Assembly (NCBI RefSeq): GCF_030403745.1
Contig: NZ_JAQMWP010000012.1
Location: forward strand, 62,001 to 126,000
From: Streptomyces sp. S.PB5
GTDB lineage: Bacteria; Actinomycetota; Actinomycetes; Streptomycetales; Streptomycetaceae
Direction of reading: 5' to 3'
Length of the DNA: 64,000 nt
The notes below the pieces were generated by a model. It had not been told where the DNA came from, did not search any database, and saw nothing but the letters and a program-made list of their open reading frames with translations. The position numbers were made by a program, and so were the translations under genes. Shown in pieces: positions 15,804 through 24,218 of the stretch. The first letter of the stretch is position 1, and every line of letters begins with the position of its first letter.

Positions 15804-17381
15804 TCACCCGGCCTGTGCCTGAGCGGGCGCCACTGCGTGCTCCCTGCGGTACAGCAGCCAGAAGCAGAGCGCGGCGAGCGGCATGCACAGGGCCGTCAGA
15901 TAGTCAGTGAAGATCATGTGCTTGTAGAGGTCCGACGCTCCCTCCGTCAGCACGACAGTCCAGAACTGCAGGAGAAGCGCGAGCACGACGCACACCGTCA
16001 TCCTGCCGACCGCCCTGGCCGACCGGCGGGCCCAGGTCCTGCTGGCAAGCGTGGCCCCGAGCGTGATCGTTCCGAGCCACAGCAACGGAATCAGCGCCGG
16101 CACCGCCCGGAAGCCGTCGAAGACCCTGGTCACCACCGTGATCCGGCTCTCCTTGGCATAGGCCGAATGGCCGGAGTGGGGCGGATAGGAACCGAGGTGG
16201 CCGAGGGTCGGATGGCTCACCGCCTGAACTCCGCGTGCCCCCATGTTGACCACACGGCTGGGATTCTTCAGGAAATGCAGCACGATCTTGGCCGGCGTGA
16301 CGTTCTGCTGATAGTCGCTCCAGTACGGCGTTCTGGCGGCCGAGTTGGCATCCGTCATCCTGCTGTTCGTGGCGGAGACCAGCCGGGGATCGGCTCCGAG
16401 GGCCCGCAAGTCCCCTTCTGGATCCGGGCTGTTCGGCAGCATCTCGACGAACACCGCGTCGTACCAGACCAGGAGGTTGAGGCGCTTGGGCTGCGTCGCG
16501 GCGAATCCGGCAGTGACACCGCACAGCACGACACAGGCGATCAACGCGGGCCAGCGCACCGCCAGCCAACGCCCGAGCCGCAGGCGTGGACCGCTGCCCC
16601 TGGCGGGCACCGGACGCTTGCCCTTCCGGGACGCGCTCGGGAACCAGAGCAGTGCCACAACGGCCACCGGCAGCAGCGAGATCATCTGAGGCTTGGCCGT
16701 GATGGTGAAGAGCACGGCGACCGTGGTCAGCACGATCCCGCCGACAGGCGAGTCCGGGCGCCGCCACAGCAGGAGCAGAGCCGGACAGAGCAGCAACAGA
16801 CCGACCAGAGCGCCCGGTTCGCTGAAGGGCGAGATGAAGAAGCCCGCGAAGGCGGAGTCGCACATGATCAGACCGAAGCCTGCGGTCACCGCGAGCCGGA
16901 GCCACAGCGGCCCGGGCAGCAGCACAACCAGCAGGGCGATGATGGCGCCGAAGGCGAGGGTGAGCAGCAGTCCGGCCGCGCGGAGGTCGAGCGCGCCCGG
17001 CAGACCGAGCAGCGGTGTCAGGGTCTTGGCCAGCGCCAGCACCAGCTGCTGCGAGGAGTAGTACTGCTCGCCCGAACCCTGGGCTCCGCAGGTCTCCCCA
17101 TACCAGTCGTGCGCGACCCACGTCGGGTAGACATGCGCCGACGGCTCGCCGTTCCACGGATGATCGCTCACCACCCCGAGCGGGCACAGCAGTCGGACTG
17201 CATCCCCGTTGTCGCCCATCCCGACCACCCCGCCCAGCAGCAGACGGAGCAGCATCACGACCGTCCAGACGGCACCCGCGGCCGCGGCCGCCGTGCGCAC
17301 CGAGCGCCGGTCGGGCTCGCCGACCAGCCGAAGGCGTACGGCCGCCCTGCCCAAGGCCGCGCGTGCGTCATACGTGCTCAT
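15804..17381 (-). CDS. Multipass hexosyltransferase-like glycan assembly protein (WsfD-like)
   Basis: 525 aa from ATG 17381, overlapping the lipoprotein stop by 4 bases. About ten hydrophobic helices with a first extracytoplasmic loop (GDNGDAVRLLCPLGVVSDHPW, then THVGHDWYGETC-like residues) typical of GT-C glycosyltransferases that use lipid-linked sugars. It resembles proteins annotated as the glycan hexose transferase WsfD. Last gene of the exosortase/GT2 operon. The annotation comes from overall pattern, so substrate is unknown. Confidence 0.6.
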   Translation of the reverse strand: MSTYDARAALGRAAVRLRLVGEPDRRSVRTAAAAAGAVWTVVMLLRLLLGGVVGMGDNGDAVRLLCPLGVVSDHPWNGEPSAHVYPTWVAHDWYGETCGAQGSGEQYYSSQQLVLALAKTLTPLLGLPGALDLRAAGLLLTLAFGAIIALLVVLLPGPLWLRLAVTAGFGLIMCDSAFAGFFISPFSEPGALVGLLLLCPALLLLWRRPDSPVGGIVLTTVAVLFTITAKPQMISLLPVAVVALLWFPSASRKGKRPVPARGSGPRLRLGRWLAVRWPALIACVVLCGVTAGFAATQPKRLNLLVWYDAVFVEMLPNSPDPEGDLRALGADPRLVSATNSRMTDANSAARTPYWSDYQQNVTPAKIVLHFLKNPSRVVNMGARGVQAVSHPTLGHLGSYPPHSGHSAYAKESRITVVTRVFDGFRAVPALIPLLWLGTITLGATLASRTWARRSARAVGRMTVCVVLALLLQFWTVVLTEGASDLYKHMIFTDYLTALCMPLAALCFWLLYRREHAVAPAQAQAG

Positions 17382-18208
17382 GCCTGCCCCTTCGCGGTGG
17401 CGCTCAGTGTGCCGGTGATCGTCGCGCCTGTCTCGGCCGGGCCGACTCCGCACCTCACCGTTCTCGTGCCGCCCGCCCACTCGTTCTCGGTCGGTGTCCT
17501 GGCCTTGATGGTGAGGGCCGGCGCGCTCTTGAGCCTGACTCCCACGAACTCCTCCACGAACGGCCGGCACACGTCGGCGGCGGCCGCCTGGACGTTCTCG
17601 GGATACGCGCCCTCCTTGAGGTCGAGCCAGGCGTTGACCTCCTCGCGGTCGTGCGGCCGGTCGCAGGTGACGACCTCGGTGCCGTGTTCGCAGTTGCGCA
17701 CCGCCGCGGAGTCCGTCCTCCGCAGCACATCACGGGCCGGGACGGCCATGAGCGGGCCCGCCTCGGGCTTCTGGACCGGCGGCACGGCCTCGCAGCGCAT
17801 GGTCCGCACGCCACCGGCCCATTCCGCCCGGGTCGGGAATCTGACCCAGACCGAGAAGGCGACGGTGTCCCTGGGCCCGCCGCCCAGGTACTGCCTGAGT
17901 TCGTCGGCGCTGCACAGGTTCTTGACGTATTCCTGGAGCTGCTCCGGCTCGGGGCGCGTCGGCCAGGTGGCGAGCGGTCCGCCGACGGTGAGCACCTGGA
18001 AGGTCTCGCTGCGGTGTGGCCGGTCGCAGGGCACCGGCGGCGCGATGTCGCTGGGCTGGACCATCTCCTGCGGGATGCGGAAGGTGTGACAGGTGCCCAC
18101 CGTCTGCATGACCGTCGGCACCGCCGGCGCGGCCGAGTCGACGCTCGCCCCACAGCCCGTCAGCAGCACAAGCCCGGCAGCACCCAGCAGGGAAGCGGAT
18201 TTTCGCAT
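17378..18208 (-). CDS. Septum-formation-family lipoprotein
   Basis: 276 aa with a lipobox (VLLTGCGAS; Cys at residue 19). Two related halves each carry Cys-rich segments (VPCDRPHRSETFQV and VTCDRPHDREEVNAW; RTMRCEAVPP and RTVRCGVGPA), like the duplicated septum_form domain of actinobacterial exported proteins. Located between the GT2 and WsfD-like genes with 1-base and overlapping junctions, so it is probably an extracytoplasmic partner in glycan export. Confidence 0.7.
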   Translation of the reverse strand: MRKSASLLGAAGLVLLTGCGASVDSAAPAVPTVMQTVGTCHTFRIPQEMVQPSDIAPPVPCDRPHRSETFQVLTVGGPLATWPTRPEPEQLQEYVKNLCSADELRQYLGGGPRDTVAFSVWVRFPTRAEWAGGVRTMRCEAVPPVQKPEAGPLMAVPARDVLRRTDSAAVRNCEHGTEVVTCDRPHDREEVNAWLDLKEGAYPENVQAAAADVCRPFVEEFVGVRLKSAPALTIKARTPTENEWAGGTRTVRCGVGPAETGATITGTLSATAKGQA

Positions 18209-18209
18209 G

Positions 18210-19589
18210 TCAGGCCTCCTTGGCGACTGGCCCGGTGACGATGACCTCGGCGTTGCGGCGGGTCTTGGCCCAGCCGACGCGCCCGCTCAGCAACCGCCCG
18301 AACGCGCGCCAGGCGATGACGTAGAAGAGGTAGATCATCGCGGCGTAGGCGATGCCCCAGCCGATACACCGGAGCAGTCCCTGCGAGGGTTCACAGCGCC
18401 GGTGGTACAGATAGCCCCAGATCGCGAACTGCGCGATGCCGAAGAACAGATAGAACGCGAACAGGACGGCCCCGCCCGCCGACAGGAAGCGCATGGTCTC
18501 CTCGGGATACAGCAGCAGGTTGTTGAGGAAGATCAGGATCGGCAGCGGGTAGGTCACCGTTCCCACCAGCCACAGCCAGGGCTGGATCAGGTAGTACGAA
18601 ATCTCGATGACGCCGGCGTTGGAGAGATACGGCGAGCGCCACGTTTTGGACAGGTAGCGCATGCACTGCATGGTGCCCTGGCACCAACGGGTCCGCTGCG
18701 TCACGAAGCGGGGCAGGCTGTGCAGCGCTTCCTGGTCCACCCAGGCCTCGGTGGCGTAGCCCGTGCGGTAGCCGGCCAGCATGATGTGCAGGCCGAGCTC
18801 GAAGTCCTCCAGCAACGAGCCACGCCAGGGCGCCCGTTCGCGGCCGGCGAGCTCGTCCAGTGAGTTCATCCGGCTGAACTGGCCGTTCCCGCCCATGCAC
18901 ACGCTCTTGGTGGTCCGCCGCGACAGCTGGATGGCGGAGATCGCCGCCCGGAACTCGATGTCCTGCAACCGGACGAGCGTGCGGCCGAACCAGTTCTGCG
19001 ACGAGGTGCCGTCCGGCACCGGCTTGCGGACGTTCCGGTTGACCATCCGGACCTCGATCTGCACCGCGCCCATCTGCGGATCACCGAACAGCGTCGGTCC
19101 TGCGCACACGTCGAGTACATTGGCGGACGGACGCGCGTCTGCGTCGAAGACGGCCACGACGACCGAGGTGCGGTCCGCGTCGGGCGGCAGCCATCCGTCG
19201 AGCGCCCGATAGGCGGCGTTCAGTGCATGACTCTTGCCCGTACGGGCGTCCGGGCGGCGCCGCTGCACCAGATGCACGAACGGCGAACGCTCGGCATGGC
19301 CGCGCACGATGGCCGCAGTCCCGTCGTCGGAGTCGTCGTCGATGACCCACAGGTGCACATCGGGATACTGCTCGCGGAGATAGCGCAGGGTGTCACCGAT
19401 GACGCTCTCCTCGTCCCGGCACGGGATGAAGAAGTGCCAGACGAAGTCCCGTGCACGGCCCGGCGGTTGGGGCTTCGCCCGCAGATACGCGATGACCAGC
19501 AGCAGCACATAGAGGGTGAAGGCGCCGTTGATGATGAGTGCGAGGGCCATCGCCAGACCGACGAAGCCGCTCTCCTGGAACTGCGTCAC
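18210..19589 (-). CDS. Processive family 2 glycosyltransferase (cellulose-synthase-like)
   Basis: 459 aa from a GTG at 19589 overlapping the exosortase stop (GTGA). One N-terminal helix (10-35) is followed by a GT-A domain with DDD at 84-86, DAD at 149-151, ED at 261-262 and QRTRW at 298-302, the D,D,D,QxxRW signature of processive synthases; four C-terminal helices follow. It would polymerise a beta-linked polysaccharide from a nucleotide sugar at the inner face of the membrane. No PilZ domain is visible. Confidence 0.88.
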   Translation of the reverse strand: MTQFQESGFVGLAMALALIINGAFTLYVLLLVIAYLRAKPQPPGRARDFVWHFFIPCRDEESVIGDTLRYLREQYPDVHLWVIDDDSDDGTAAIVRGHAERSPFVHLVQRRRPDARTGKSHALNAAYRALDGWLPPDADRTSVVVAVFDADARPSANVLDVCAGPTLFGDPQMGAVQIEVRMVNRNVRKPVPDGTSSQNWFGRTLVRLQDIEFRAAISAIQLSRRTTKSVCMGGNGQFSRMNSLDELAGRERAPWRGSLLEDFELGLHIMLAGYRTGYATEAWVDQEALHSLPRFVTQRTRWCQGTMQCMRYLSKTWRSPYLSNAGVIEISYYLIQPWLWLVGTVTYPLPILIFLNNLLLYPEETMRFLSAGGAVLFAFYLFFGIAQFAIWGYLYHRRCEPSQGLLRCIGWGIAYAAMIYLFYVIAWRAFGRLLSGRVGWAKTRRNAEVIVTGPVAKEA

Positions 19590-20227
19590 AGCAGCACTCC
19601 GCTCAGCCGGCCACGCCCTTGTCGCCGTCGCATGGCGACCAGCAGCAGGACGCTCACCGAGGCGGCCACTCCCACCAGACTGATGACAGAGCCGACCACG
19701 GTGTGCGCCCAGCCGAAACCCTCATAACCCCACTTCTGGGAGAAGACGGCGATCAGACCGAAGCGCAGCTGGTTCGTCGCGACGAGTACCGCCGCGCCGA
19801 CGCCCGTTCCCGCCAGGATGCGCGAAACGGTGGAACGGCGGCTGAGCATGAATCCGGCGCCCACCATGAGCAGCGGAATGATCAGCATCGCCGAGCTGCA
19901 TCCGGCCGTGATCTGGAGGCCCATCGCGTGCCGGGTGCCGAGACCGAAGAAGGCCACCGCCTCGTTCCAGTTCAGGCTCGTGGTTCCGGTGGTCACCACC
20001 CCGAGGACATGCTCGCCCAACGCGGCCTCGACCGACCGGAACCATTCGTTGAATGCGAAGAGCGCACCCGCGGCGAGGAGCAGGGCCGCGGCGAGGGCGT
20101 ACCGGAAGTAGTGGGGCTGCGACGGCCTTGATGCTCCGAGACCGAGGACCGGCACAGGCGGTCGCCCTCCTGCGGGAAGCACACTCACCTGCTCTCCGGG
20201 GCGACGAGATGTCGGATTCGGGTGCAC
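19586..20227 (-). CDS. Exosortase/archaeosortase-like membrane transpeptidase
   Basis: 213 aa from a GTG at 20227, with about six membrane helices. The three residues that define the exosortase/archaeosortase family are in place: Cys110 in ITAGCSSAMLIIPLL, Arg155 in TNQLRFGL and His175 in GWAHTVVGS. Enzymes of this family cut and transfer C-terminal sorting signals, often with exopolysaccharide genes beside them. First gene of a four-gene operon with two glycosyltransferases. The family call rests on motif order and spacing; the substrate is unknown. Confidence 0.65.
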   Translation of the reverse strand: MHPNPTSRRPGEQVSVLPAGGRPPVPVLGLGASRPSQPHYFRYALAAALLLAAGALFAFNEWFRSVEAALGEHVLGVVTTGTTSLNWNEAVAFFGLGTRHAMGLQITAGCSSAMLIIPLLMVGAGFMLSRRSTVSRILAGTGVGAAVLVATNQLRFGLIAVFSQKWGYEGFGWAHTVVGSVISLVGVAASVSVLLLVAMRRRQGRGRLSGVLL

Positions 20228-20389
20228 AGTCGGGCCTTTCTGACACCGCGGCGCCCGCTGCCCGGACGCCTCTCACGCACGAAAGGAGGTCCGAAGCGGC
20301 GAAGGATGACGCGACAGCCGTCGGTGTTCCCGCCGAAGGTCCGTCTCCTGGCCGGCTGGGCGGACTGTGCAGACCCCCGCCACCTGCGG

Positions 20390-20414
20390 TGTTCCCGTTG
20401 TTCCGGTGTTCCCG
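20390..20414 (+). repeat. Third copy of the GTTCC-triplet repeat
   Basis: 25 bases differing at one position from the repeat at 4684-4708. It lies about 163 bases upstream of the exosortase operon and immediately past the stop of the CAP-domain gene. Confidence 0.75.
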
Positions 20415-20415
20415 A

Positions 20416-20946
20416 TCACCACGGACAGAGGCGTGACCACGGTGCGCCGCGCGTCATGTGTGACGCGGGGGACACGTTCTGCTCGAATTCCCCGTCGATG
20501 TTCCCGGCCTTCTCGAACTCCACGGCGATGTACGTCTCGTACTTCCCGGGCGTCCCGCCGATCGCCCGCGCCGCACCGATGTGTGTGCTCCCCTGCCAGA
20601 CGAGCTGTGTGAAGTGTCCCGTACGAGGGCTGAAGCCAGGGTGATCGAAATCGTATTCCGTCACCTCCGCGTACCACCGGTCGACGGCCCCGCGGGCATC
20701 GGCGGCTTCCGAGAGCCGCAGGCCGGTGCTGCCCCAGTAGAGAACTTCACTGGTCTTCCGGCGGACCACCTTGTCCGGCCCCATTCCCTGGGAGACCTCC
20801 CGGACTCTGGATTTCGCGTAGCGGATGAGGTCGTCGTTCAGTCGCAGGGGAGATGCACGGTGCCTGGCCCGGACCGCATTGGCGGCTCGCAGGATTTCCC
20901 TGAGGAATGCATCGGTCGTCGAATCATGCATTGCGACATTTTGCAT
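20416..20946 (-). CDS. CAP-domain (SCP/PR1-like) protein
   Basis: 176 aa from ATG 20946 (ATG 20931 also possible). CAP signature: ANAVRARHRASPLRLNDDL at the start, then HFTQLVWQGSTHIGAARA, the GAPR-1-type form of the central motif, and TYIAVEFEKAGNI. No signal peptide is visible, so it is probably cytoplasmic or exported in an unusual way. Function of bacterial members is poorly known. The 300 bases upstream (20947-21250) show nothing convincing. Confidence 0.75.
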   Translation of the reverse strand: MQNVAMHDSTTDAFLREILRAANAVRARHRASPLRLNDDLIRYAKSRVREVSQGMGPDKVVRRKTSEVLYWGSTGLRLSEAADARGAVDRWYAEVTEYDFDHPGFSPRTGHFTQLVWQGSTHIGAARAIGGTPGKYETYIAVEFEKAGNIDGEFEQNVSPASHMTRGAPWSRLCPW

Positions 20947-21250
20947 GCCGGCGGTTAAGCCAGGACGGGTGACCGGTGAATTTTTGGCGCCGGGCAGCTC
21001 GACAGGAAACATCAATGGATATGCTCGAATTATTTTCAGATTTCGAGGTGCCCGTGATGTATTGGACCTCACGCGCCTGGTTGGGTACCCTGGCGCAGGT
21101 ATGCATCTTTTCCAGGCATCTTTTCCATGAGATCCAGCGAAAAGGAGTTAATGGGGCGCGCTACGTCGACGGCTTTGCTGAAGTTGCTCGTTCCTGCTCT
21201 GTGGCACATTTCTGCACGGAAAACCCCGGTGTACGGCCGGGTTCATGTCC

Positions 21251-21290
21251 AGGTGCCCCTTACCCGCTCCCTTCCGGGTAAGGGGCACCT
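21251..21290 (-). terminator. Strong hairpin after GT4 gene
   Basis: A 15-bp perfect stem (AGGTGCCCCTTACCC against its complement) with a 10-base loop, 6 bases beyond the stop of the minus-strand glycosyltransferase. Confidence 0.8.
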
Positions 21291-21295
21291 CCCTG

Positions 21296-22390
21296 TCACC
21301 TGGCGGATTCATAGATCTCGCGCAGCCGGGCGGACTGTGTCGCACGCGTGTGGTACCGGAAGGCGCGCCTGACGCCCTCATGGTGAATACGACGGTCCAC
21401 AGGGGAGCTGAGCAGTCGCAGGACCGTGTCGGCCAGCGTCTCGGGGGTATCGGCCAGTCCGGGGATCCTGAGAATCTCGAGCGCCGGGATCGAGCGGGCG
21501 ACGATGGGCAGATCCGCCGTCGCCGCCTGCAACAACGTGTCGTAGCTGCCCTCCCAGGCGGCGGTGTGCACGTACACATCGGCTGTCTGCAGTAGTCGAG
21601 TCATGTTCCGGCGTGGCAGTCGGCCGGTGACGCAGACTCCGGCGTCCTCCAGGAGACGTCGGTAGCGGGGTTCGCCGTCGCCGATCCAGATCCACGTCGT
21701 GTCGGAGCGTGCCGTGGCCACCGCCCGTGCGAAGAACGCGGGATCCCGCTGGGGAATGAGCGGCCCCATGGCGACCGCGGTCGGCCCCGTCGTTGCGAAC
21801 GGGGGCACGTCCATGGCGTCGAGGGTGCTGATGTGCGGCACATGCGGCACATGGATGATCTTTCCCGTGCGATGCAAGCGAGCCGCCAGCTGCCCTTCAC
21901 GGGGATTGCTGACGGCGACAGCGTCGGCGCGCGGTGCGAGCAGATATTCGCAGGCGGCATTGAGAAAGCGTGCTGCGGCGGTGCGGTCCTGGCGCTCGAA
22001 GTCATAGCAATGTGGACTGTAGACAATGGAATCGGTAGGAATGTTGAGCGCAAGACGGACGTATACCCCCGCACCGAAAGAATGCGCATGGACTCGATGC
22101 GGCTTGATCCTGGAATAGGCGCCGGCGATGGCGCGTAGCCGGGCCCGGCGCCCATCGGGCAAGGAAGCGATTCTGGCAGGCCGCGCACCCAGGGGAAATC
22201 TCAAGGAATTTCCGGATCTCTTTCCGGCGAGCACCCAATGTTCCAGATGGCGAGTGGAGGCGAGATATTCCCCCAATGCGGAGGAGATGTTCTCGTCGGG
22301 TGAATCCACGACGTGAAGGACTCGGATAGAGGTATTGGTAGCCGATACCAAGCCGCTGGTCATGTTTGGCCGGGCGAAAGCCGAGGGCAT
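21296..22390 (-). CDS. Family 4 glycosyltransferase
   Basis: 364 aa if started at ATG 22390 (GGTGAG upstream); ATG 22363 is a good alternative and an ORF continues upstream without support. GT-B layout: VLHVVDSPDENISSALGEYL, HAHSFGAGVYVRLAL, VYSPHCYDFER, then VAMGPLIPQRDPAFF and the C-terminal VYVHTAAWEGSYDTLLQA segment equivalent to the donor-binding EGxxxxxxEA region. Transfers a sugar from a nucleotide donor in the cytoplasm, probably in the surface-glycan route. Monocistronic with a terminator. Confidence 0.8.
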   Translation of the reverse strand: MPSAFARPNMTSGLVSATNTSIRVLHVVDSPDENISSALGEYLASTRHLEHWVLAGKRSGNSLRFPLGARPARIASLPDGRRARLRAIAGAYSRIKPHRVHAHSFGAGVYVRLALNIPTDSIVYSPHCYDFERQDRTAAARFLNAACEYLLAPRADAVAVSNPREGQLAARLHRTGKIIHVPHVPHISTLDAMDVPPFATTGPTAVAMGPLIPQRDPAFFARAVATARSDTTWIWIGDGEPRYRRLLEDAGVCVTGRLPRRNMTRLLQTADVYVHTAAWEGSYDTLLQAATADLPIVARSIPALEILRIPGLADTPETLADTVLRLLSSPVDRRIHHEGVRRAFRYHTRATQSARLREIYESAR

Positions 22391-22635
22391 ATTTCTCACC
22401 GCCTGGACGGGGGACAAGGGCTCCAGCCGTATCACACGGAATGATCGCGCGCCGATCAGTCCAGGCCGTGGCGCCGTATCCATACGCACAATGGCGCAGA
22501 GAACGCCGCTGCCTCTCATCCGGCGCGTCACCTGTCTGGATTGTCGATCGTCATGCGGGAGAAGCGTGAAGATCTTATACGCATAGCTCCTTCCGAGGGC
22601 GGAAGGACCTGCAACCCGATAGGTGAGTAAGGCAT

Positions 22636-23217
22636 ATGAAGAAGCACTCGAAGCGGATGCTTTCCATCGTGCTCACGGTGGGCGGTACCGCAGTAGGCGC
22701 GCTGGGTCTGCTGGGCGCCCCCCAGGCCGCCGCAGCCGGGATGGGCGCCGACCTGTCCATCGCCAAGGCCGGTCCTGCGTTGAAGAACGCGGGAGACCCA
22801 GTCACCTACGACATCGTCGTCACGAACTACGGTCCGGACGCGTCCTCCGGCTGGGTCCTCACCGACCAGGTCCCCACGGGGCTGCTCGCTCCCCGGATCA
22901 CCACCTCCGACGCGAGCTGCGCCGACAACAACGGAACCCTCACCTGCCAGGGCGGCCCCCTTGCCGCCGGCTCCAGCGCGGTCATCTCCGTCACCGGCAC
23001 CGCCGGCCCCAACGGGTTCCGGCTGACGAACACCGTCACTGTCGACGGCAACGACCCTGATCCCAACACCGACAACAACGTGTCGTCCGCCAACACGAAC
23101 ATCCTGGCAGTCCCCCTGGTGGACCCGGCTGTCGGGGTGGGAGCCGCCGCTGCCGCGCTGACCACCGTCGGTGTGGCCCTCCATCGCCGTCGACGCTCCA
23201 CCGGCTCGGCCCTGTAG
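22636..23217 (+). CDS. Secreted DUF11-type surface protein with C-terminal anchor
   Basis: 193 aa. Signal peptide (residues 1-34, ending APQAAAA), one DUF11/CARDB-like beta domain (ADLSIAKAGPALKNAGDPVTYDIVVTNYGP type, to ~150), then PLVDP, a hydrophobic helix (AVGVGAAAAALTTVGVAL) and RRRR. The end resembles a protein-sorting tail, but without LAxTG, so it could be an exosortase substrate or simply a membrane anchor. Start has AAGG three bases upstream of the ATG. Confidence 0.8.
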   Translation: MKKHSKRMLSIVLTVGGTAVGALGLLGAPQAAAAGMGADLSIAKAGPALKNAGDPVTYDIVVTNYGPDASSGWVLTDQVPTGLLAPRITTSDASCADNNGTLTCQGGPLAAGSSAVISVTGTAGPNGFRLTNTVTVDGNDPDPNTDNNVSSANTNILAVPLVDPAVGVGAAAAALTTVGVALHRRRRSTGSAL

Positions 23218-23302
23218 CAGGACTTCCGGTCCCCGGGCTCCTGGGCTCCTGGATCAGCACGCGGCTGGTTCGCAACGCCCCGGAGCCCGATGGGACACGG
23301 CG

Positions 23303-23548
23303 TCATGTCTCACTGCGGGAGGCGCATCGCTGATGAGGAACGAGCACGATGGGGGGGTGTGCGGCTTGCTCACGTTGCTCGGGCGGTTCGGCCGGCTCGG
23401 GTGAGGGGCGCGGATCCGCCACGACCTGTTCCTCCTGCGCCGTCCCTCTCTGCCTGACGTCGGCGGCGTATACAAGGCAGAAGTATGCGCAGAACAAGGC
23501 CAGGAACAAGGCCCAGACGAGCAGGACAGTCGTGAAGAGATTGTTCAT
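23303..23548 (-). CDS. Small single-helix membrane protein
   Basis: 81 aa from ATG 23548. One N-terminal hydrophobic helix (residues ~5-28, FTTVLLVWALFLALFCAYFC) is followed by a hydrophilic Pro/Glu-rich tail. No family recognised. No strong ribosome-binding site. Confidence 0.5.
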   Translation of the reverse strand: MNNLFTTVLLVWALFLALFCAYFCLVYAADVRQRGTAQEEQVVADPRPSPEPAEPPEQREQAAHPPIVLVPHQRCASRSET

Positions 23549-23623
23549 GATCGGTAGCTGCGTCTTCTCCCGATAGAAGGAAATCATCAAAGGTCGGCAG
23601 CGAATCACCGCCTCGGTGCCGGA

Positions 23624-24121
23624 TCACTCAAGAGAACAGCACATGACATGCCCGAGCCTGCGACAGGGCTCCGTGCCGTGGTGGGTGAACGGGACGACCG
23701 GGCGTGTACGGGCCGTCGGCGCCGCCTTGAGCCACGTGGTGACAGATCTTCTGTATCCCTCATACATGTGCATCCGATGCAGCTCGTTGGGACTGAACAG
23801 GCCGAGCCGCTGATGTTCGTCGCTCAGTACGGGCTCGGCATGAGGCGTCAGCGCGGGACATCCGTAGGTGATGGTGAGGACGCTGCGGCCGGGCTCCGGT
23901 TCGTGCGACCAGACATCGAGCAGGGGACCGGGGACCGTCTGCCACCCCGATTCCTCGGCGATTTCGCGGACGACACACTGCTCCGGTGTCTCACCGAGCT
24001 CCAGGCGCCCACCGGGCAGCTCCCATTCGTTGCGCTCATTGAGCAGGAGGAGTACGCGGAAATCGAAACTCAGAGTCACCCCCCGGACGTACACGGAGTA
24101 GGCAGGCCGTGCGTGGGTCAT
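23624..24121 (-). CDS. NUDIX hydrolase
   Basis: 165 aa from ATG 24121. The Nudix box is intact (GGRLELGETPEQCVVREIAEESG; Gx5Ex7REUxEExG pattern, residues ~37-59 when counted from this start). It would hydrolyse a nucleoside-diphosphate-linked substrate. In-frame starts upstream are possible. Confidence 0.85.
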   Translation of the reverse strand: MTHARPAYSVYVRGVTLSFDFRVLLLLNERNEWELPGGRLELGETPEQCVVREIAEESGWQTVPGPLLDVWSHEPEPGRSVLTITYGCPALTPHAEPVLSDEHQRLGLFSPNELHRMHMYEGYRRSVTTWLKAAPTARTRPVVPFTHHGTEPCRRLGHVMCCSLE

Positions 24122-24218
24122 GGTAATCCTTCCGCGCCGCACCGGGCGTATGAATCAATGACGTTCAACTGGAAGCAGTGAATCCTCGGATCGTAATATG
24201 TATAGTCGGACGCAATGC

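Noticed and set aside
21127..21372. Plus-strand ORF with an AAGGAG before ATG 21151
   Set aside because: It reads straight through the strong hairpin at 21251-21290 and into the antisense of the GT4 gene; no conserved pattern. Could hide a short peptide, but support is too thin.
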